A stretch of DNA of 64,000 bases from Thioalkalivibrio sp. ALJ21 (GCF_000378605.1 NZ_KB905157.1:247773-311772), one strand, 5' to 3'. Counted from the stretch's first letter, positions 1-9,211 are shown. Translations and numbers: made by a program. Notes: a model not told the origin generated them from the letters alone.

Positions 1-8
1 CAGGTCGT

Positions 9-1196
9 TTGAACGTGGCCCTCGTGACCGAGACCTGGCCACCCGAGGTCAATGGTGTGGCGCATACGCTCGAGCGGCTGACCGAGGGGCTGCGGCAACG
101 CGGCCACCGGGTACAGGTGATTCGCCCGCGGCAGGTGCTGGATCGGCCCGTCGCGGGGCCCCGGCATGCAACGAGCCCCGAGGATGTCACGCTGCCCGGT
201 ATCGCGATCCCCGGCTACCGGGGGCTGCGGATGGGTTTGCCCTCCACGCGCCGGTTGCGCCACCTGTGGCGGCACTCACCCCCGGATGTCGCCTACATCG
301 CCACCGAAGGACCCCTCGGGCATGCCGCGCTGGCGGTGGCCAGGCAGCTCGGTATCCCGGTGGCCTCGGGTTTTCACACGCGCTTCGATGGCTATGCCCG
401 CCACTACGGGCTGGGACTGCTGACCCTCCCGGTGCGCAGTCTGTTGCGGCGGTTTCACAACCGTTGCGGCGCTACCCTGGTACCCACCCGCGCGCTGGCC
501 GAGGAGCTTCGGGATCAGGGCTTTCGACGGGTGGGGGTGCTGGCGCGAGGCGTGGATACCCGGCGTTTCACTCCCGCGCGTCGTTCCCGGACGCTGCGGG
601 GGCAATGGGGCGCGAGTGGTTCGGTACCGGTCGTGATCCATGTGGGACGCCTGGCCGCGGAGAAGAACCTGGATCTGGTGATCGCCGCCTTCCGCGCGAT
701 CCAGACGGCCCGTCCCGATGCGCGGCTTGTGCTGGTGGGGGACGGCCCCCAGCGGGAGCGCCTGGCGCGCGCGCATCCGGATGTCATTTTCGCCGGGCAG
801 CAGACCGGACAGGCCCTCGCGCAGCACTACGCCAGCGCGGACCTGTTCCTGTTCCCGTCGACCTCCGAGACCTTCGGCAATGTGGTGATCGAGGCCATGG
901 CCAGCGGACTTCCGGTGCTCGCTTTCGATACGGCCGCCGCCCACGAGCACCTGGCCGATGGCATCTCGGGTACTCGCATCTCGCTGACCGGCGCCCGTCG
1001 GGTCGACGAGCAGGCCTTCGTGCGCGCGGCGCGCGAGCTCGCCGACCGCCCCGAGCAGTGGCCGCTGCTCGGCGCGCGAGCGCGGGAGCATGCGTCCACG
1101 CTGGACTGGTCCGAAGTGATCGGCGGCTTCGAGTCGGTCCTGGTGCAACTGGTGCAGACGGAGGCCCGTGATGCGCATGCCTCGGCGCATGGATGA
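9..1196 (+). CDS. GT4-family glycosyltransferase (group 1)
   Basis: A 395-residue GT-B fold glycosyltransferase of the GT4/MgtA-like type, probably moving a sugar from a nucleotide donor to a lipid or glycan at the inner membrane. The N-terminal TETWPPEVNGVAHT motif (residues 7-20) is the usual glycine-rich start of this family. A donor-site E-x7-E motif lies in SETFGNVVIEA (about residues 286-296). The start is a TTG at the window edge. The frame is open to the left, but homologues begin at this point, so the gene is probably complete with its ribosome site outside the window. It overlaps the following PAP2 gene, so the two are likely co-transcribed. Donor and acceptor are not known. Confidence 0.85.
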   Translation: MNVALVTETWPPEVNGVAHTLERLTEGLRQRGHRVQVIRPRQVLDRPVAGPRHATSPEDVTLPGIAIPGYRGLRMGLPSTRRLRHLWRHSPPDVAYIATEGPLGHAALAVARQLGIPVASGFHTRFDGYARHYGLGLLTLPVRSLLRRFHNRCGATLVPTRALAEELRDQGFRRVGVLARGVDTRRFTPARRSRTLRGQWGASGSVPVVIHVGRLAAEKNLDLVIAAFRAIQTARPDARLVLVGDGPQRERLARAHPDVIFAGQQTGQALAQHYASADLFLFPSTSETFGNVVIEAMASGLPVLAFDTAAAHEHLADGISGTRISLTGARRVDEQAFVRAARELADRPEQWPLLGARAREHASTLDWSEVIGGFESVLVQLVQTEARDAHASAHG

Positions 1197-1701
1197 GGCG
1201 GAGCTGGCGATCTGCCAGCTGTGCAATCAGGTCAATCGTCAGTGGGCGGTCAGCCGCTTCTTCGGACTGATCAGCCGGCTGGGAGACGGGGTGTTCTGGT
1301 ACGGGCTGATGCTCCTGCTACCGCTGCTCCACGGTCCCGAGGCCGCCTGGGTCAGCCTGCAGATGGCCGCGGTGGGGCTGGCGTCATTACCGCTGTACAA
1401 GTGGCTGAAACGCCGCACGAGCCGACCGCGACCGTGCCACCGCGACCGTCCGTTCACCCGCACGGTGGATCCACTGGACGAGTTCAGCTTCCCCTCCGGC
1501 CACACCATGCATGCGGTGGGATTCACCGTCGTGCTGGTGGCATGGTTCCCCGTCTGGGCCTGGCTGGTGGTGCCGTTCGCCGCCCTGGTCGCCGCCTCGC
1601 GCCTGGTACTGGCGCTGCACTATCCCAGCGATGTCGCAATGGGGGCGCTGATCGGGGCCAGCATGGCCGGAGCGGTGCTGGCACTGGCCGGTCTGGTTTG
1701 A
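1171..1701 (+). CDS. PAP2-family membrane phosphatase
   Basis: A 176-residue integral membrane phosphatase of the PAP2/PgpB type, probably dephosphorylating a lipid phosphate or prenyl pyrophosphate. All three catalytic motifs are present: K80 with RP a few residues on (KRRTSRPRP), PSGH at 108-111, and SR-x5-H-x3-D at S143, R144, H150 and D154. Several hydrophobic helices surround them. ATG 1171 is chosen because GGAGG lies at 1160-1164. GTG 1168 and ATG 1189 are alternatives. The start overlaps the end of the glycosyltransferase, suggesting translational coupling and a shared glycolipid or carrier-lipid job. Confidence 0.85.
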   Translation: MRMPRRMDEAELAICQLCNQVNRQWAVSRFFGLISRLGDGVFWYGLMLLLPLLHGPEAAWVSLQMAAVGLASLPLYKWLKRRTSRPRPCHRDRPFTRTVDPLDEFSFPSGHTMHAVGFTVVLVAWFPVWAWLVVPFAALVAASRLVLALHYPSDVAMGALIGASMAGAVLALAGLV

Positions 1702-1791
1702 GTTGGCCCCGCCCCTTGTGAGTAGGCTGTCGCCAGCACCCCGGATAGCCACTGCGCGGTCCCCGGGGTGTCGGCACGGTGGGCGAGGGGG

Positions 1792-2121
1792 TCAGCCGCG
1801 CGAGGAGAGGGCCTCGTCGTTGTAGGCGGCGTCGATGGTGACGATGGTCTTCTCGACCAGGCGGAAGCCCTCGACCGGGGCGTCGTCGGCCATGTACTTC
1901 AGGCGCAGCGGGCCGATGGCCTTGACCGCCTCGGCGCGCTCCAGGGTGGTGTCCGGGCCGTCGGCACCGGCACCGTCCATCAGCGTGGTCAGCACCTCGG
2001 CCGCGATCGGGTTGCGGTGCTGGCCTGCACGGGCCTTTTCCAGGGTGCTGGCCGGGTCGCCGTCCAGGAAGACCCCCTCCATGTTCTCGTCCAGATACTG
2101 CAGCAGTTCGGATAGTGTCAT
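1792..2121 (-). CDS. Small hypothetical protein
   Basis: A 109-residue, acidic, soluble protein that I do not recognise. It has no signal peptide, membrane segment or cysteine motif. The ATG at 2121 is preceded by GGGAGA at a good distance, so I prefer it over the longer frame reaching 2265, which runs into a hairpin-rich repeat region. It is on the same strand as the aminotransferase and glc genes upstream but is separated from them by about 225 bp of repeats, so co-transcription is uncertain. Composition and codon use look like its neighbours. Confidence 0.7.
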   Translation of the reverse strand: MTLSELLQYLDENMEGVFLDGDPASTLEKARAGQHRNPIAAEVLTTLMDGAGADGPDTTLERAEAVKAIGPLRLKYMADDAPVEGFRLVEKTIVTIDAAYNDEALSSRG

Positions 2122-2156
2122 GTTGCGTCTCCCGCAGGTTTCGTTATCGGCTCGCC

Positions 2157-2337
2157 CAGGAAGCGCTGAATAAAGCCATCCTGGCTTTCTCAGCGCACGC
2201 GGCGTTGCAACGTTCTTGATGCCCTGGCACGGGCCAAGGCGGTTTGCAGCTTGCTTCGGAATCAACCACCTACGGTGGCCGATTCCGGCGGCACGTCCCT
2301 GTGCCGCAGGGAAACGCCAATAACTCAGCGTTTCCCT
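2157..2337. repeat. Hairpin-rich MITE-like element
   Basis: A non-coding 180-bp stretch holding four successive inverted repeats: 2163-2196 (GCGCTGA/TCAGCGC with an inner AAAGCCA/TGGCTTT), 2257-2287 (CGGAATC/GATTCCG with inner CCACC/GGTGG), 2288-2307 (GCGGCAC/GTGCCGC) and 2308-2337 (10-bp stem AGGGAAACGC). The outer ends share an imperfect CAGCG(C/T)TTCC terminal repeat. It fills most of the gap between the aminotransferase and the small protein and probably also ends transcripts from the former. Confidence 0.5.
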
Positions 2338-2346
2338 CGCACGGCC

Positions 2347-3528
2347 CTAGGCTTGCTTGTAGCTCGCGCGGGCGGCGGCCAGGGCCTGGCCCGGCTTCAC
2401 CGCGCCCATGTCGGCCAGTACCGCCTCCAGCGCGGACAGGCACAGCGACACGTTGCGCTCGTTGGCGCCATGGCCCATCAGGCCGATGCGCCAGACCTTG
2501 CCGGCATAGGGGCCGAGCCCGGCGCCGATCTCGAGGTTGTAGCGCTCCAGCAGCTCGGCGCGCACCGCGGCCTCGTCCACGCCTTCGGGGACGTGCACGG
2601 CGTTGAGTTGCGGCAGGCGGTGGGCCTCGTCGACCAGGAACTTCAGGCCCATCGCCTCGAGGCCCGCGCGCAGTGCTGCGTGGTGGCGGGCGTGGCGGGT
2701 CCAGCTGTTCTCGAGGCCTTCCTCGGCGAGGATGACCAGCGACTCGTGCAGCGCATACAGGGCGTTGATCGGCGCGGTGTGGTGGTAGGCGCGCTTGCCG
2801 CCGCCACCCCAGTAGCCCATCACCAGGTTCAGGTCGAGGAACCAGCTCTGGACCTTGTGGCTGCGCGCCTGGATGCGCTCCACCGCACGCTGGCTGAAGC
2901 TGACCGGCGACAGACCCGGGGTGCAGGACAGGCACTTCTGGCTGCCGGAGTAGATCGCATCCACGCCCCAGTCGTCGACCTTCAGCGGGCTGCCACCCAG
3001 GCTGGTGACCGCGTCCACGATGGTCAGGCAGTCGTGCTCGCGGGCCATCCGGCACAGGGTCTCGACATCGGAGCAGGCGCCGGTGGAGGTCTCGGCATGC
3101 ACGAAGGCGAGGATCTTCGCGTCCGGGTTGCCCTTCAGCGCGTCCTCGACCTTGCTCGGGGAGACCGGGGCACCCCAGTCATCCTCGACCACCACGGCGG
3201 TGCCGCCGCAGCGCTCGACGTTCTCCTTCATGCGCGTGCCGAACACGCCGTTGATGCAGACGATCACCTTGTCGCCCGGCTCCACCAGGTTGGCGAAGCA
3301 GGTCTCCATGCCGGCGGAGCCGGGGGCGGAGACCGGTAGGGTCAGCGCGTTCTCGGTCTGGAACGCGTACTGCAGCAGGCCCTTCATCTCCTCCATCATG
3401 CCGACGAACACCGGATCCAGGTGGCCGATGATCGGGCGGCTCATCGCGCTCAGGACGCGCGGGTTCACGTCGGAGGGGCCGGGGCCCATCAGGGTGCGCT
3501 GCGGGGGGAGAAAGGATTTTGCCTGCAT
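2347..3528 (-). CDS. Alanine/serine-glyoxylate aminotransferase
   Basis: A 393-residue class V PLP aminotransferase of the alanine-glyoxylate / serine-glyoxylate family. It converts glyoxylate to glycine using alanine or serine. The PLP lysine is K198 in SGSQKCLSC, and the PLP-ring aspartate is D172 in VDAVTS. ATG 3528 gives the usual family N-terminus (MQAKSFLPPQ); the longer frame to 3600 would overlap glcF. It lies directly downstream of glcE-glcF on the same strand, so glycolate made by Rubisco oxygenation would be oxidised to glyoxylate and then aminated here. glyA, the next step, is 9 kb away. The amino donor cannot be decided from sequence alone. Confidence 0.88.
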   Translation of the reverse strand: MQAKSFLPPQRTLMGPGPSDVNPRVLSAMSRPIIGHLDPVFVGMMEEMKGLLQYAFQTENALTLPVSAPGSAGMETCFANLVEPGDKVIVCINGVFGTRMKENVERCGGTAVVVEDDWGAPVSPSKVEDALKGNPDAKILAFVHAETSTGACSDVETLCRMAREHDCLTIVDAVTSLGGSPLKVDDWGVDAIYSGSQKCLSCTPGLSPVSFSQRAVERIQARSHKVQSWFLDLNLVMGYWGGGGKRAYHHTAPINALYALHESLVILAEEGLENSWTRHARHHAALRAGLEAMGLKFLVDEAHRLPQLNAVHVPEGVDEAAVRAELLERYNLEIGAGLGPYAGKVWRIGLMGHGANERNVSLCLSALEAVLADMGAVKPGQALAAARASYKQA

Positions 3529-3592
3529 GGATGCGTCTACCGGATTGGAAAAGGGGGAATCTAGTTCGCCGCAGGAGCCCGGGCAAGCGCCC

Positions 3593-4858
3593 CTACGCAC
3601 CGGCGGGAGTTGCCGGGCAATGGCGTTCGAGCAGTGTCAGCCAGTGCTCGACTGGCGTTTCGGTCCCGGACTGGAGATGCGTCTGGCAGCCGACGTTGGC
3701 CGTCACGATGCGCGCGGGCGCGGCGGCCTCCAGGTTGTCCAGCTTGCGGGTACGCAGCCGGGCGGCCATCGCCGGTTGGGTGATCGAGTAGGTCCCCGCC
3801 GAGCCACAGCACAGGTGAGGCTCCGCTGTGGGTACCAGTTCGAAGCCGGCCGCCTGTAGCAGCGGTTCCACCCGCCCGGCCAGGCGCTGGCCATGTTGCA
3901 GGGTGCAGGGGGCGTGCCAGGCGATCGGGTCGTGGCCCTGCGGCGCGCGAATGCCCAGCTTCTGTATGGCAGCCGGGGTGAGCAGCTCCACCGGGTCGCG
4001 TACGCGCTCGGAAACGGCGCGTGCGCGTTCAGCGTAAGCGGGGTCGCCGGCCAGCAGGTGGCCGTAGTCGCGCAGCATCACGCCGCAGCCGCTGGCGGTG
4101 CTGACCACCGCGTCCACGCCCTGGTCGAGCACGGGTCTCCAGACGTCAAGGTTGGCGCGCACCCGTTGCCGGGCCCGTTCCTCGAAGGCGAGGTGGTGCT
4201 CAACGGCGCCGCAGCACCGGGCCTCGCCGGTCTCCACGACCTCGATGCCGAGGCGTCCCAGCAGGTTCTTCAGTGCGGTGTTGGTGCGCGCGTCGACGGC
4301 GTCGTGCACGCAGCCCCCCAGCAGCAGCACGCGCCCGTGGGGGAAGCCTTCCAGCATCGGTGAAGGGGCCGGTTCTGTCGCCTCATGGGCTTCCTGCCGC
4401 TCGGGCACCCGGCGGCGCAGGATCGCGGGCAGGGCGGGGCGGACCAGTCGCCCCAGCCCCAAGGCCATTTGGAACGGCCAGCGTGCGGGCAGGGCGCGGG
4501 CCAGCAGACCGCGCAGGGCCCGCTCGCGCCAGCTTCGGTCGAGGTCGTGTTCGATCACCTCCCGGCCGTAGGCGACCAGGTGGTTGTAGTCCACCCCAGA
4601 TGGGCAGGTGGTCATGCAGTTGAGGCAGGTCAGGCAGCGGTCCAGGTGGGTGCGCGCGGTCGGGTTGGCCTCCCCGGACTCGAGGATCTCCTTGATCTGG
4701 TAGATGCGCCCGCGCGGTCCGTCGACCTCGTCACCCAGCTCCTGGTAGGTCGGGCAGGTCGCGTTGCAGAAGCCACAGTGCACGCAGGCGCGCAGCGCAT
4801 CCTCCGCAGTGCGCGCGGCCGGATCGTTCGCGAAGCGTTCGTGCAGCCGGGTCTCCAT
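3593..4858 (-). CDS. glcF: Glycolate oxidase iron-sulfur subunit GlcF
   Basis: A 421-residue subunit that carries electrons in the membrane-associated glycolate dehydrogenase. Two ferredoxin-type 4Fe-4S motifs are visible near the N-terminus: C25, C28, C31, C35 and C75, C78, C81, C85. The C-terminal half has the paired CCG motifs (ARCCGAVEHHL and HLCCGSAGTY) of the heterodisulfide-reductase/GlcF family. Length is normal. It follows glcE with a 3-bp gap and precedes the aminotransferase, forming a glycolate-to-glycine unit. No glcD is adjacent. Confidence 0.92.
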   Translation of the reverse strand: METRLHERFANDPAARTAEDALRACVHCGFCNATCPTYQELGDEVDGPRGRIYQIKEILESGEANPTARTHLDRCLTCLNCMTTCPSGVDYNHLVAYGREVIEHDLDRSWRERALRGLLARALPARWPFQMALGLGRLVRPALPAILRRRVPERQEAHEATEPAPSPMLEGFPHGRVLLLGGCVHDAVDARTNTALKNLLGRLGIEVVETGEARCCGAVEHHLAFEERARQRVRANLDVWRPVLDQGVDAVVSTASGCGVMLRDYGHLLAGDPAYAERARAVSERVRDPVELLTPAAIQKLGIRAPQGHDPIAWHAPCTLQHGQRLAGRVEPLLQAAGFELVPTAEPHLCCGSAGTYSITQPAMAARLRTRKLDNLEAAAPARIVTANVGCQTHLQSGTETPVEHWLTLLERHCPATPAGA

Positions 4859-4861
4859 GGC

Positions 4862-5974
4862 TCAGGTGGTGCGCGGCCGGCGGGAACGGGGGTTCGGCAG
4901 CAGGGGGGCGAAGAAGACGCCGTCCGGGTCCAGGGCCTCGCGCAGGCGGCCTTCCAGGGCCTCCAGCCCTTCCCCGCGCGGGTGCAGGCGGGACACGCCC
5001 GGGGCGTCGCCGAGCCACAGGCGGGCGTGCCCGCCGGCGTCGGTCACGGCGCGGCGCACGGTCTCGGGGTGTTCCGTCGTGCGCAGCCAGCGTTCTGCGC
5101 CGCCCCAGTTCATCAGCCATTCGCCGGACAGCGCGAGCGGTTCCGTCGCCGGCGGCAGGCTGATCCGCCACAGCCGGGCCCCGGTGGCCAGTTCATCCGT
5201 GAACAGGGGCAGGCTGCGATCCCTCAGCCCGTTCCAGAAGCCCCGGGCCGGGTCGCCCGGTTCGGCGTCGATACGCCGGATGGCCTCGTCCACCGCTTCC
5301 TCGCCGCCGCCAAGACGGATATGGGTGACGCCGTCGTGCCAGGCGATGCCCGAGAACGGCCACCCGGTGCGTCCCCAGGCGCCGCAGCGCGCGATGAACG
5401 ATTCGGCATTATCCTCGCGTTGCAGGTAACGCTCGCAGGCCGGGCGCGGCAGCAGCTTGAAGCTGGTCTCCAGGATCAGCCCGAGACCGCCCAGGCTGCC
5501 ACACATCAGGCGGGAGACATCGAAGCCGGCGACGTTCTTCATTACCTGGCCACCGAACTGCAGGATGTCGCCGCGTCCATTCACGACCCGGGTGCCGAGC
5601 ACGGCATCGCGCAGTGCAGCGGCCCACGGGCGGCGCGGTCCCGACATGCCCAGCGCGACCATGCCACCGACGGTGGTTTCGGGGGCGCCCAGCGCGGGTT
5701 CGAAGGGGAGCATCATGCCGACCTCGTCCAGGGCCTGGTCCAGGGTGACCACGGGCGTCCCGCTGCGCACGGTGACGACCAGTTCGCTCGGCTCCAGGGT
5801 CACGATCCCCCGATGTTCGTGGCTCTCCAGCTGGAGTACGCCGGTGGGGATGCCGTCGGGGAAGCTCTGATCACCATGCTGGCGGCCGCCGCGCAGGGCG
5901 ATTCGGTTCCCTGCCACGCTGGCCTCGCGGATCGCCTCCGCGAGCGGCGCGGCATGGTCTTTGGTGTCTCTCAC
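4862..5974 (-). CDS. glcE: Glycolate oxidase FAD-binding subunit GlcE
   Basis: A 370-residue FAD-linked oxidase domain protein. The N-terminal PCMH-type FAD fold includes LRGGRQHG and the VVTVRSGTPV segment, and the central VGGMVALGMSGPRR segment matches the GlcE class rather than the longer GlcD. The start is a GTG with no strong ribosome site; coupling to the DUF302 gene, which ends 12 bp upstream, may help. GlcE works with GlcD and GlcF to oxidise glycolate to glyoxylate and pass electrons to quinone. GlcD must be encoded elsewhere or be replaced. Confidence 0.9.
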   Translation of the reverse strand: MRDTKDHAAPLAEAIREASVAGNRIALRGGRQHGDQSFPDGIPTGVLQLESHEHRGIVTLEPSELVVTVRSGTPVVTLDQALDEVGMMLPFEPALGAPETTVGGMVALGMSGPRRPWAAALRDAVLGTRVVNGRGDILQFGGQVMKNVAGFDVSRLMCGSLGGLGLILETSFKLLPRPACERYLQREDNAESFIARCGAWGRTGWPFSGIAWHDGVTHIRLGGGEEAVDEAIRRIDAEPGDPARGFWNGLRDRSLPLFTDELATGARLWRISLPPATEPLALSGEWLMNWGGAERWLRTTEHPETVRRAVTDAGGHARLWLGDAPGVSRLHPRGEGLEALEGRLREALDPDGVFFAPLLPNPRSRRPRTT

Positions 5975-5986
5975 CGGGCGGCAGGC

Positions 5987-6391
5987 TCAGCCGGCTTCCA
6001 GTGCCTGGCGGACCCGTTCGAGGCGTTCCCGGACATCGCTGGCGAGGGCCTCGACGCCCGGTTTGTCCACCAGGGCCATCACCGCGACCGGGTCCATGAA
6101 ACCGACGGTGCAGGTCCCGTCCTGGTTGTCCTGCACCAGGACGTTGCAGGGCAACAGCAGCCCGATGTTGGGATCGGCCTCGATGGCATGACGCGCGAGA
6201 TGCGGGTTGCAGGCGCCGAGGATGCGATAGGGGCGATGATCGAGATCCAGCTTCTTCTTGAAGGCGGCGGCTACATCGATCTCGCTGAGGATGCCGAAGC
6301 CCTCCTCGCCGAGGGCCGCCGTCGTGCGCTCGATAGCCGTATCCATCGGGGCGCTCAGAATCACGTTAAAGCCGTATTTGGGTTGTTCCAT
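5987..6391 (-). CDS. DUF302 domain protein
   Basis: A 134-residue protein of the DUF302 family, whose biochemical function is not established. Typical features are the KKKLDLDHRPYRILGACNP stretch and the LLPCNVLVQ strand. It has no signal peptide, so it is probably cytoplasmic. It sits between the TRAP permease gene (27 bp upstream) and glcE (12 bp downstream) on the same strand, so it is probably part of their transcript. DUF302 proteins recur near sulfur and redox genes in sulfur-oxidising bacteria, but no role can be assigned here. Confidence 0.85.
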   Translation of the reverse strand: MEQPKYGFNVILSAPMDTAIERTTAALGEEGFGILSEIDVAAAFKKKLDLDHRPYRILGACNPHLARHAIEADPNIGLLLPCNVLVQDNQDGTCTVGFMDPVAVMALVDKPGVEALASDVRERLERVRQALEAG

Positions 6392-6418
6392 AGTGCCGTT
6401 CTCCTGTCGCGTGGATCG

Positions 6419-9211
6419 TCAGGCGCTGAGCGCCGGTGCCGCCGCAGTCGGCCCGGAGGGCGGCTCGCGGCGGCGCTGGTTCCAGGCCACCAGCAGCGCC
6501 GGCAGGAGACCCGGGAGGTACCACCAGTAGGGGCTCGGACGGTCCGTCTCAACGAGCACGCTGGTGATTGTCCAGCCGCCTTCCAAGCCTACCCGGCCGG
6601 CCGGACTGCCAAAAGCAACCGTCTGGATGCGGGCCTTTTCCGCGTCTTCGTCAAAGGTGACGTCGAGGCCGGCATCGGACAGGCGTTCGCGCGGTTCCAG
6701 ATCCGGGTCGCCCAACGGGAACATCACGGTGCGGGTGATCTCGCGGCCCTCCAGGTCAATGCCGGTGGCCTCGACCCGCAGCGATTCGCGAGCCGGGATG
6801 GTCTCGACGACCTCGAACAGCTGTTCGGCTGGTACTCGCTCATAGGGCTCCGCTACCCGATCCATCAGCACGGTCGGGGCCAGCAGCACGAACGCACTGA
6901 CCAGCAGCAGCGCCGACTCCCAGCGGCGACTGCGAGTCAGGAACCAGCCTTGGGTCGCCGCAGTGAACAGCAGGATACCCGCCAGCGAACCGAGGAAGAC
7001 CAGCAGCAGCTGGAACACGTTGTCCACGCCGATCAGCAGCAACTGGCTGTTGAAGATGAAAAAGAACGGCAGCGCGATGGTGCGCAGGCTGTAGGCGAAG
7101 GCCTGTATCCCGGTGCGGATCGGGTCCGCCTTGGCCACGGCCGCCCCGGCGAACGAGGCCAGACCCACCGGAGGCGTCACGTCCGCCATGATGCCGAAAT
7201 AGAACACGAACAGGTGTGCGGCGATCAGCGGGATCAGGATGTCGTTCTGTGCGCCCAGTTCCACGATCACCGGGGCCATCAGGGTCGCGACCACGATGTA
7301 GTTTGCGGTGGTCGGCAGCCCCAGGCCCAGCACCAGGCTGATCAGCGCGGTCAGCAACAGCACCATCAGCAGATTGCCGCCGGAGAGGGTGTCGACCAGG
7401 TCGGTCAGCACCAGCCCGACCCCGGTCATCGCGACGGTGCCGACGATGATCCCGGCCGCCGCAGTCGCCACCCCGATGCCGATCATGTTGCGCGCGCCGG
7501 TCTCGAAGCCCTGGAACAGCTCCCAGACCCCGACCCAGGTCGCCTGGGCGAGCCGGCCCTGGCGCCGGAACAGCGCTACCAGTGGCCGCTGGGTCAGCAC
7601 GATGAAGATCATGAACGCCACGGCCCAGAAGGCCGAAAGCCCGGGCGACAGGCGCTCAACGACCAGGGCCCAGACGAGCACCACCAGCGGCAGCACGTAG
7701 TGCAGGCCGCCCAGCACCGTGGGCAGCACGCGCGGCAGGGGACGCTCGGTATCCAGCGGCTCCGGCTCCGGCTCGTGGGCGGCAATCCACAGCAGCACCA
7801 GATAGGCGGTAAACAGCAGCCCGGCGATGATCCAGGCGGCCGCGTCGCCGGCCAGATCCTTGATCCAGCCAAGCCCCCAGTACACCGCGGCGGCGAGGAT
7901 GATCAGGCTGGATACCGTGATCCCGAAGCTGATCAGGCGGCCACGCCAGGTGGTGACGGTGGCGCGTTTGAGGCCCTCCATGCCGTTCTTGCAGGCCTCC
8001 AGGTGCACGATGTAGATCAGCGCGATATAGGCGATCAGGGCCGGCAGGATCGCGTGCTTGAGGACCTCGACATAGGGGATGCCGACGTACTCGACCATCA
8101 GGAACGCGGCCGCACCCATCACCGGCGGCATCAGCTGCCCGTTTACGGAGCTGGCGACCTCCACGGCCCCCGCCTTGTGCGGGCTGAAGCCGACCCGCTT
8201 CATCAGGGGCACGGTGAAGGTCCCGGTGGTGACGACATTGGCGATGGACGAGCCCGAGACTACCCCGGTCATCCCCGAGGCCATCACCGCCGCCTTGGCC
8301 GGGCCGCCGCGCAGGTGCCCGAGCAGGGAGAAGGCGACCCGGATGAAGTAGTCCCCCGCGCCGGCGCGTTCCAGCAACGCGCCGAACAGCACGAACAGGA
8401 ACACGAAGCTGGTCGAGACCCCGAGCGCGATTCCGAACACACCCTCGTTGGACAGCCACTGCTGGGCCATCGCGCGCGGATAGCTGGCGCCGCGATGGGC
8501 AATGATGTCCGGCATGATCGGGCCGGCGAAGGTGTAGAACAAAAAGATCGCGGCGATGATCGTCAACGCTGGACCCAGTACCCGCCGGGTGGCCTCCAGC
8601 AGCAGAATCAGGCCGATCCCGGCGACGATCAGATCGACGTCCGAGGGCGCCCCGGGGCGATCGGCCAGTTCGGCATGAAACAGGTACAGGTACAGCGCAC
8701 TGAAGGCCGCGATCGCAGCGAACATCCAGTCGGTCAGCGGTATGTGGTGGATCGGGTCGTGGCCGCGCAGCAGCGGCAATGCGATCACCAGCAGGGTCAG
8801 TCCGATGATCACGTAGACCTCGGCCAGGCGCTCCAGGCCCAGCAACTGCCAGATCCCGAACGCCATCAGGACCAGCCCGCCCAGGGCGTAGGTCACGCCA
8901 ATGGCGCGTGGCCAGGAAACGTGGCGCGTGCCCGGCCGGATCGCGGGAAACAGCAGGTAGGCTAGGAAGGCCGCAAAGGCCAGATGGATCGAGCGCGCCT
9001 CGGTATCCGAGACGACAAAGAAATCCAGCCAGTCGCCCAGGGGCGAGGCGATCCAGATCTGGAACAGCGACCAGGCTACCGCAGTCAGCCAGATCAGGCT
9101 GCGTGTGCCGCGCCCCGGGTGACGCGCACCGGACTCCAGTTCCTGAGCGGTCTCGGCCGCGTTGTTCCCCGGTTCCGTGGTCTGCCCGGTGGTCCCCCTG
9201 GTCTCGCTCAT
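6419..9211 (-). CDS. TRAP transporter fused DctQM permease (TAXI type)
   Basis: A 930-residue inner-membrane permease in which the small DctQ-like part (four helices, about residues 35-190) is fused to the large DctM-like part (about residues 200-720). It ends in a soluble extension (about 720-930) with one or two membrane segments, as in DUF3394-containing TRAP fusions. It would use an ion gradient to import a carboxylate delivered by the TAXI-type binding protein encoded just upstream, with which it overlaps by 4 bp (ATGA). Substrate is unknown. Its place before the glycolate genes makes a small organic acid a reasonable guess, no more. Confidence 0.92.
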   Translation of the reverse strand: MSETRGTTGQTTEPGNNAAETAQELESGARHPGRGTRSLIWLTAVAWSLFQIWIASPLGDWLDFFVVSDTEARSIHLAFAAFLAYLLFPAIRPGTRHVSWPRAIGVTYALGGLVLMAFGIWQLLGLERLAEVYVIIGLTLLVIALPLLRGHDPIHHIPLTDWMFAAIAAFSALYLYLFHAELADRPGAPSDVDLIVAGIGLILLLEATRRVLGPALTIIAAIFLFYTFAGPIMPDIIAHRGASYPRAMAQQWLSNEGVFGIALGVSTSFVFLFVLFGALLERAGAGDYFIRVAFSLLGHLRGGPAKAAVMASGMTGVVSGSSIANVVTTGTFTVPLMKRVGFSPHKAGAVEVASSVNGQLMPPVMGAAAFLMVEYVGIPYVEVLKHAILPALIAYIALIYIVHLEACKNGMEGLKRATVTTWRGRLISFGITVSSLIILAAAVYWGLGWIKDLAGDAAAWIIAGLLFTAYLVLLWIAAHEPEPEPLDTERPLPRVLPTVLGGLHYVLPLVVLVWALVVERLSPGLSAFWAVAFMIFIVLTQRPLVALFRRQGRLAQATWVGVWELFQGFETGARNMIGIGVATAAAGIIVGTVAMTGVGLVLTDLVDTLSGGNLLMVLLLTALISLVLGLGLPTTANYIVVATLMAPVIVELGAQNDILIPLIAAHLFVFYFGIMADVTPPVGLASFAGAAVAKADPIRTGIQAFAYSLRTIALPFFFIFNSQLLLIGVDNVFQLLLVFLGSLAGILLFTAATQGWFLTRSRRWESALLLVSAFVLLAPTVLMDRVAEPYERVPAEQLFEVVETIPARESLRVEATGIDLEGREITRTVMFPLGDPDLEPRERLSDAGLDVTFDEDAEKARIQTVAFGSPAGRVGLEGGWTITSVLVETDRPSPYWWYLPGLLPALLVAWNQRRREPPSGPTAAAPALSA

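Noticed and set aside
2251..3339. Long plus-strand frame opposite the aminotransferase
   Set aside because: The minus strand encodes a complete PLP aminotransferase; the plus frame has no recognisable domain and shadow-type composition.
4385..8965. Very long open frame on the plus strand
   Set aside because: It lies opposite glcF, glcE, DUF302 and the TRAP permease, which all have clear family motifs. Its translation is rich in Q, G, R and H, as expected of an antisense frame in GC-rich DNA.
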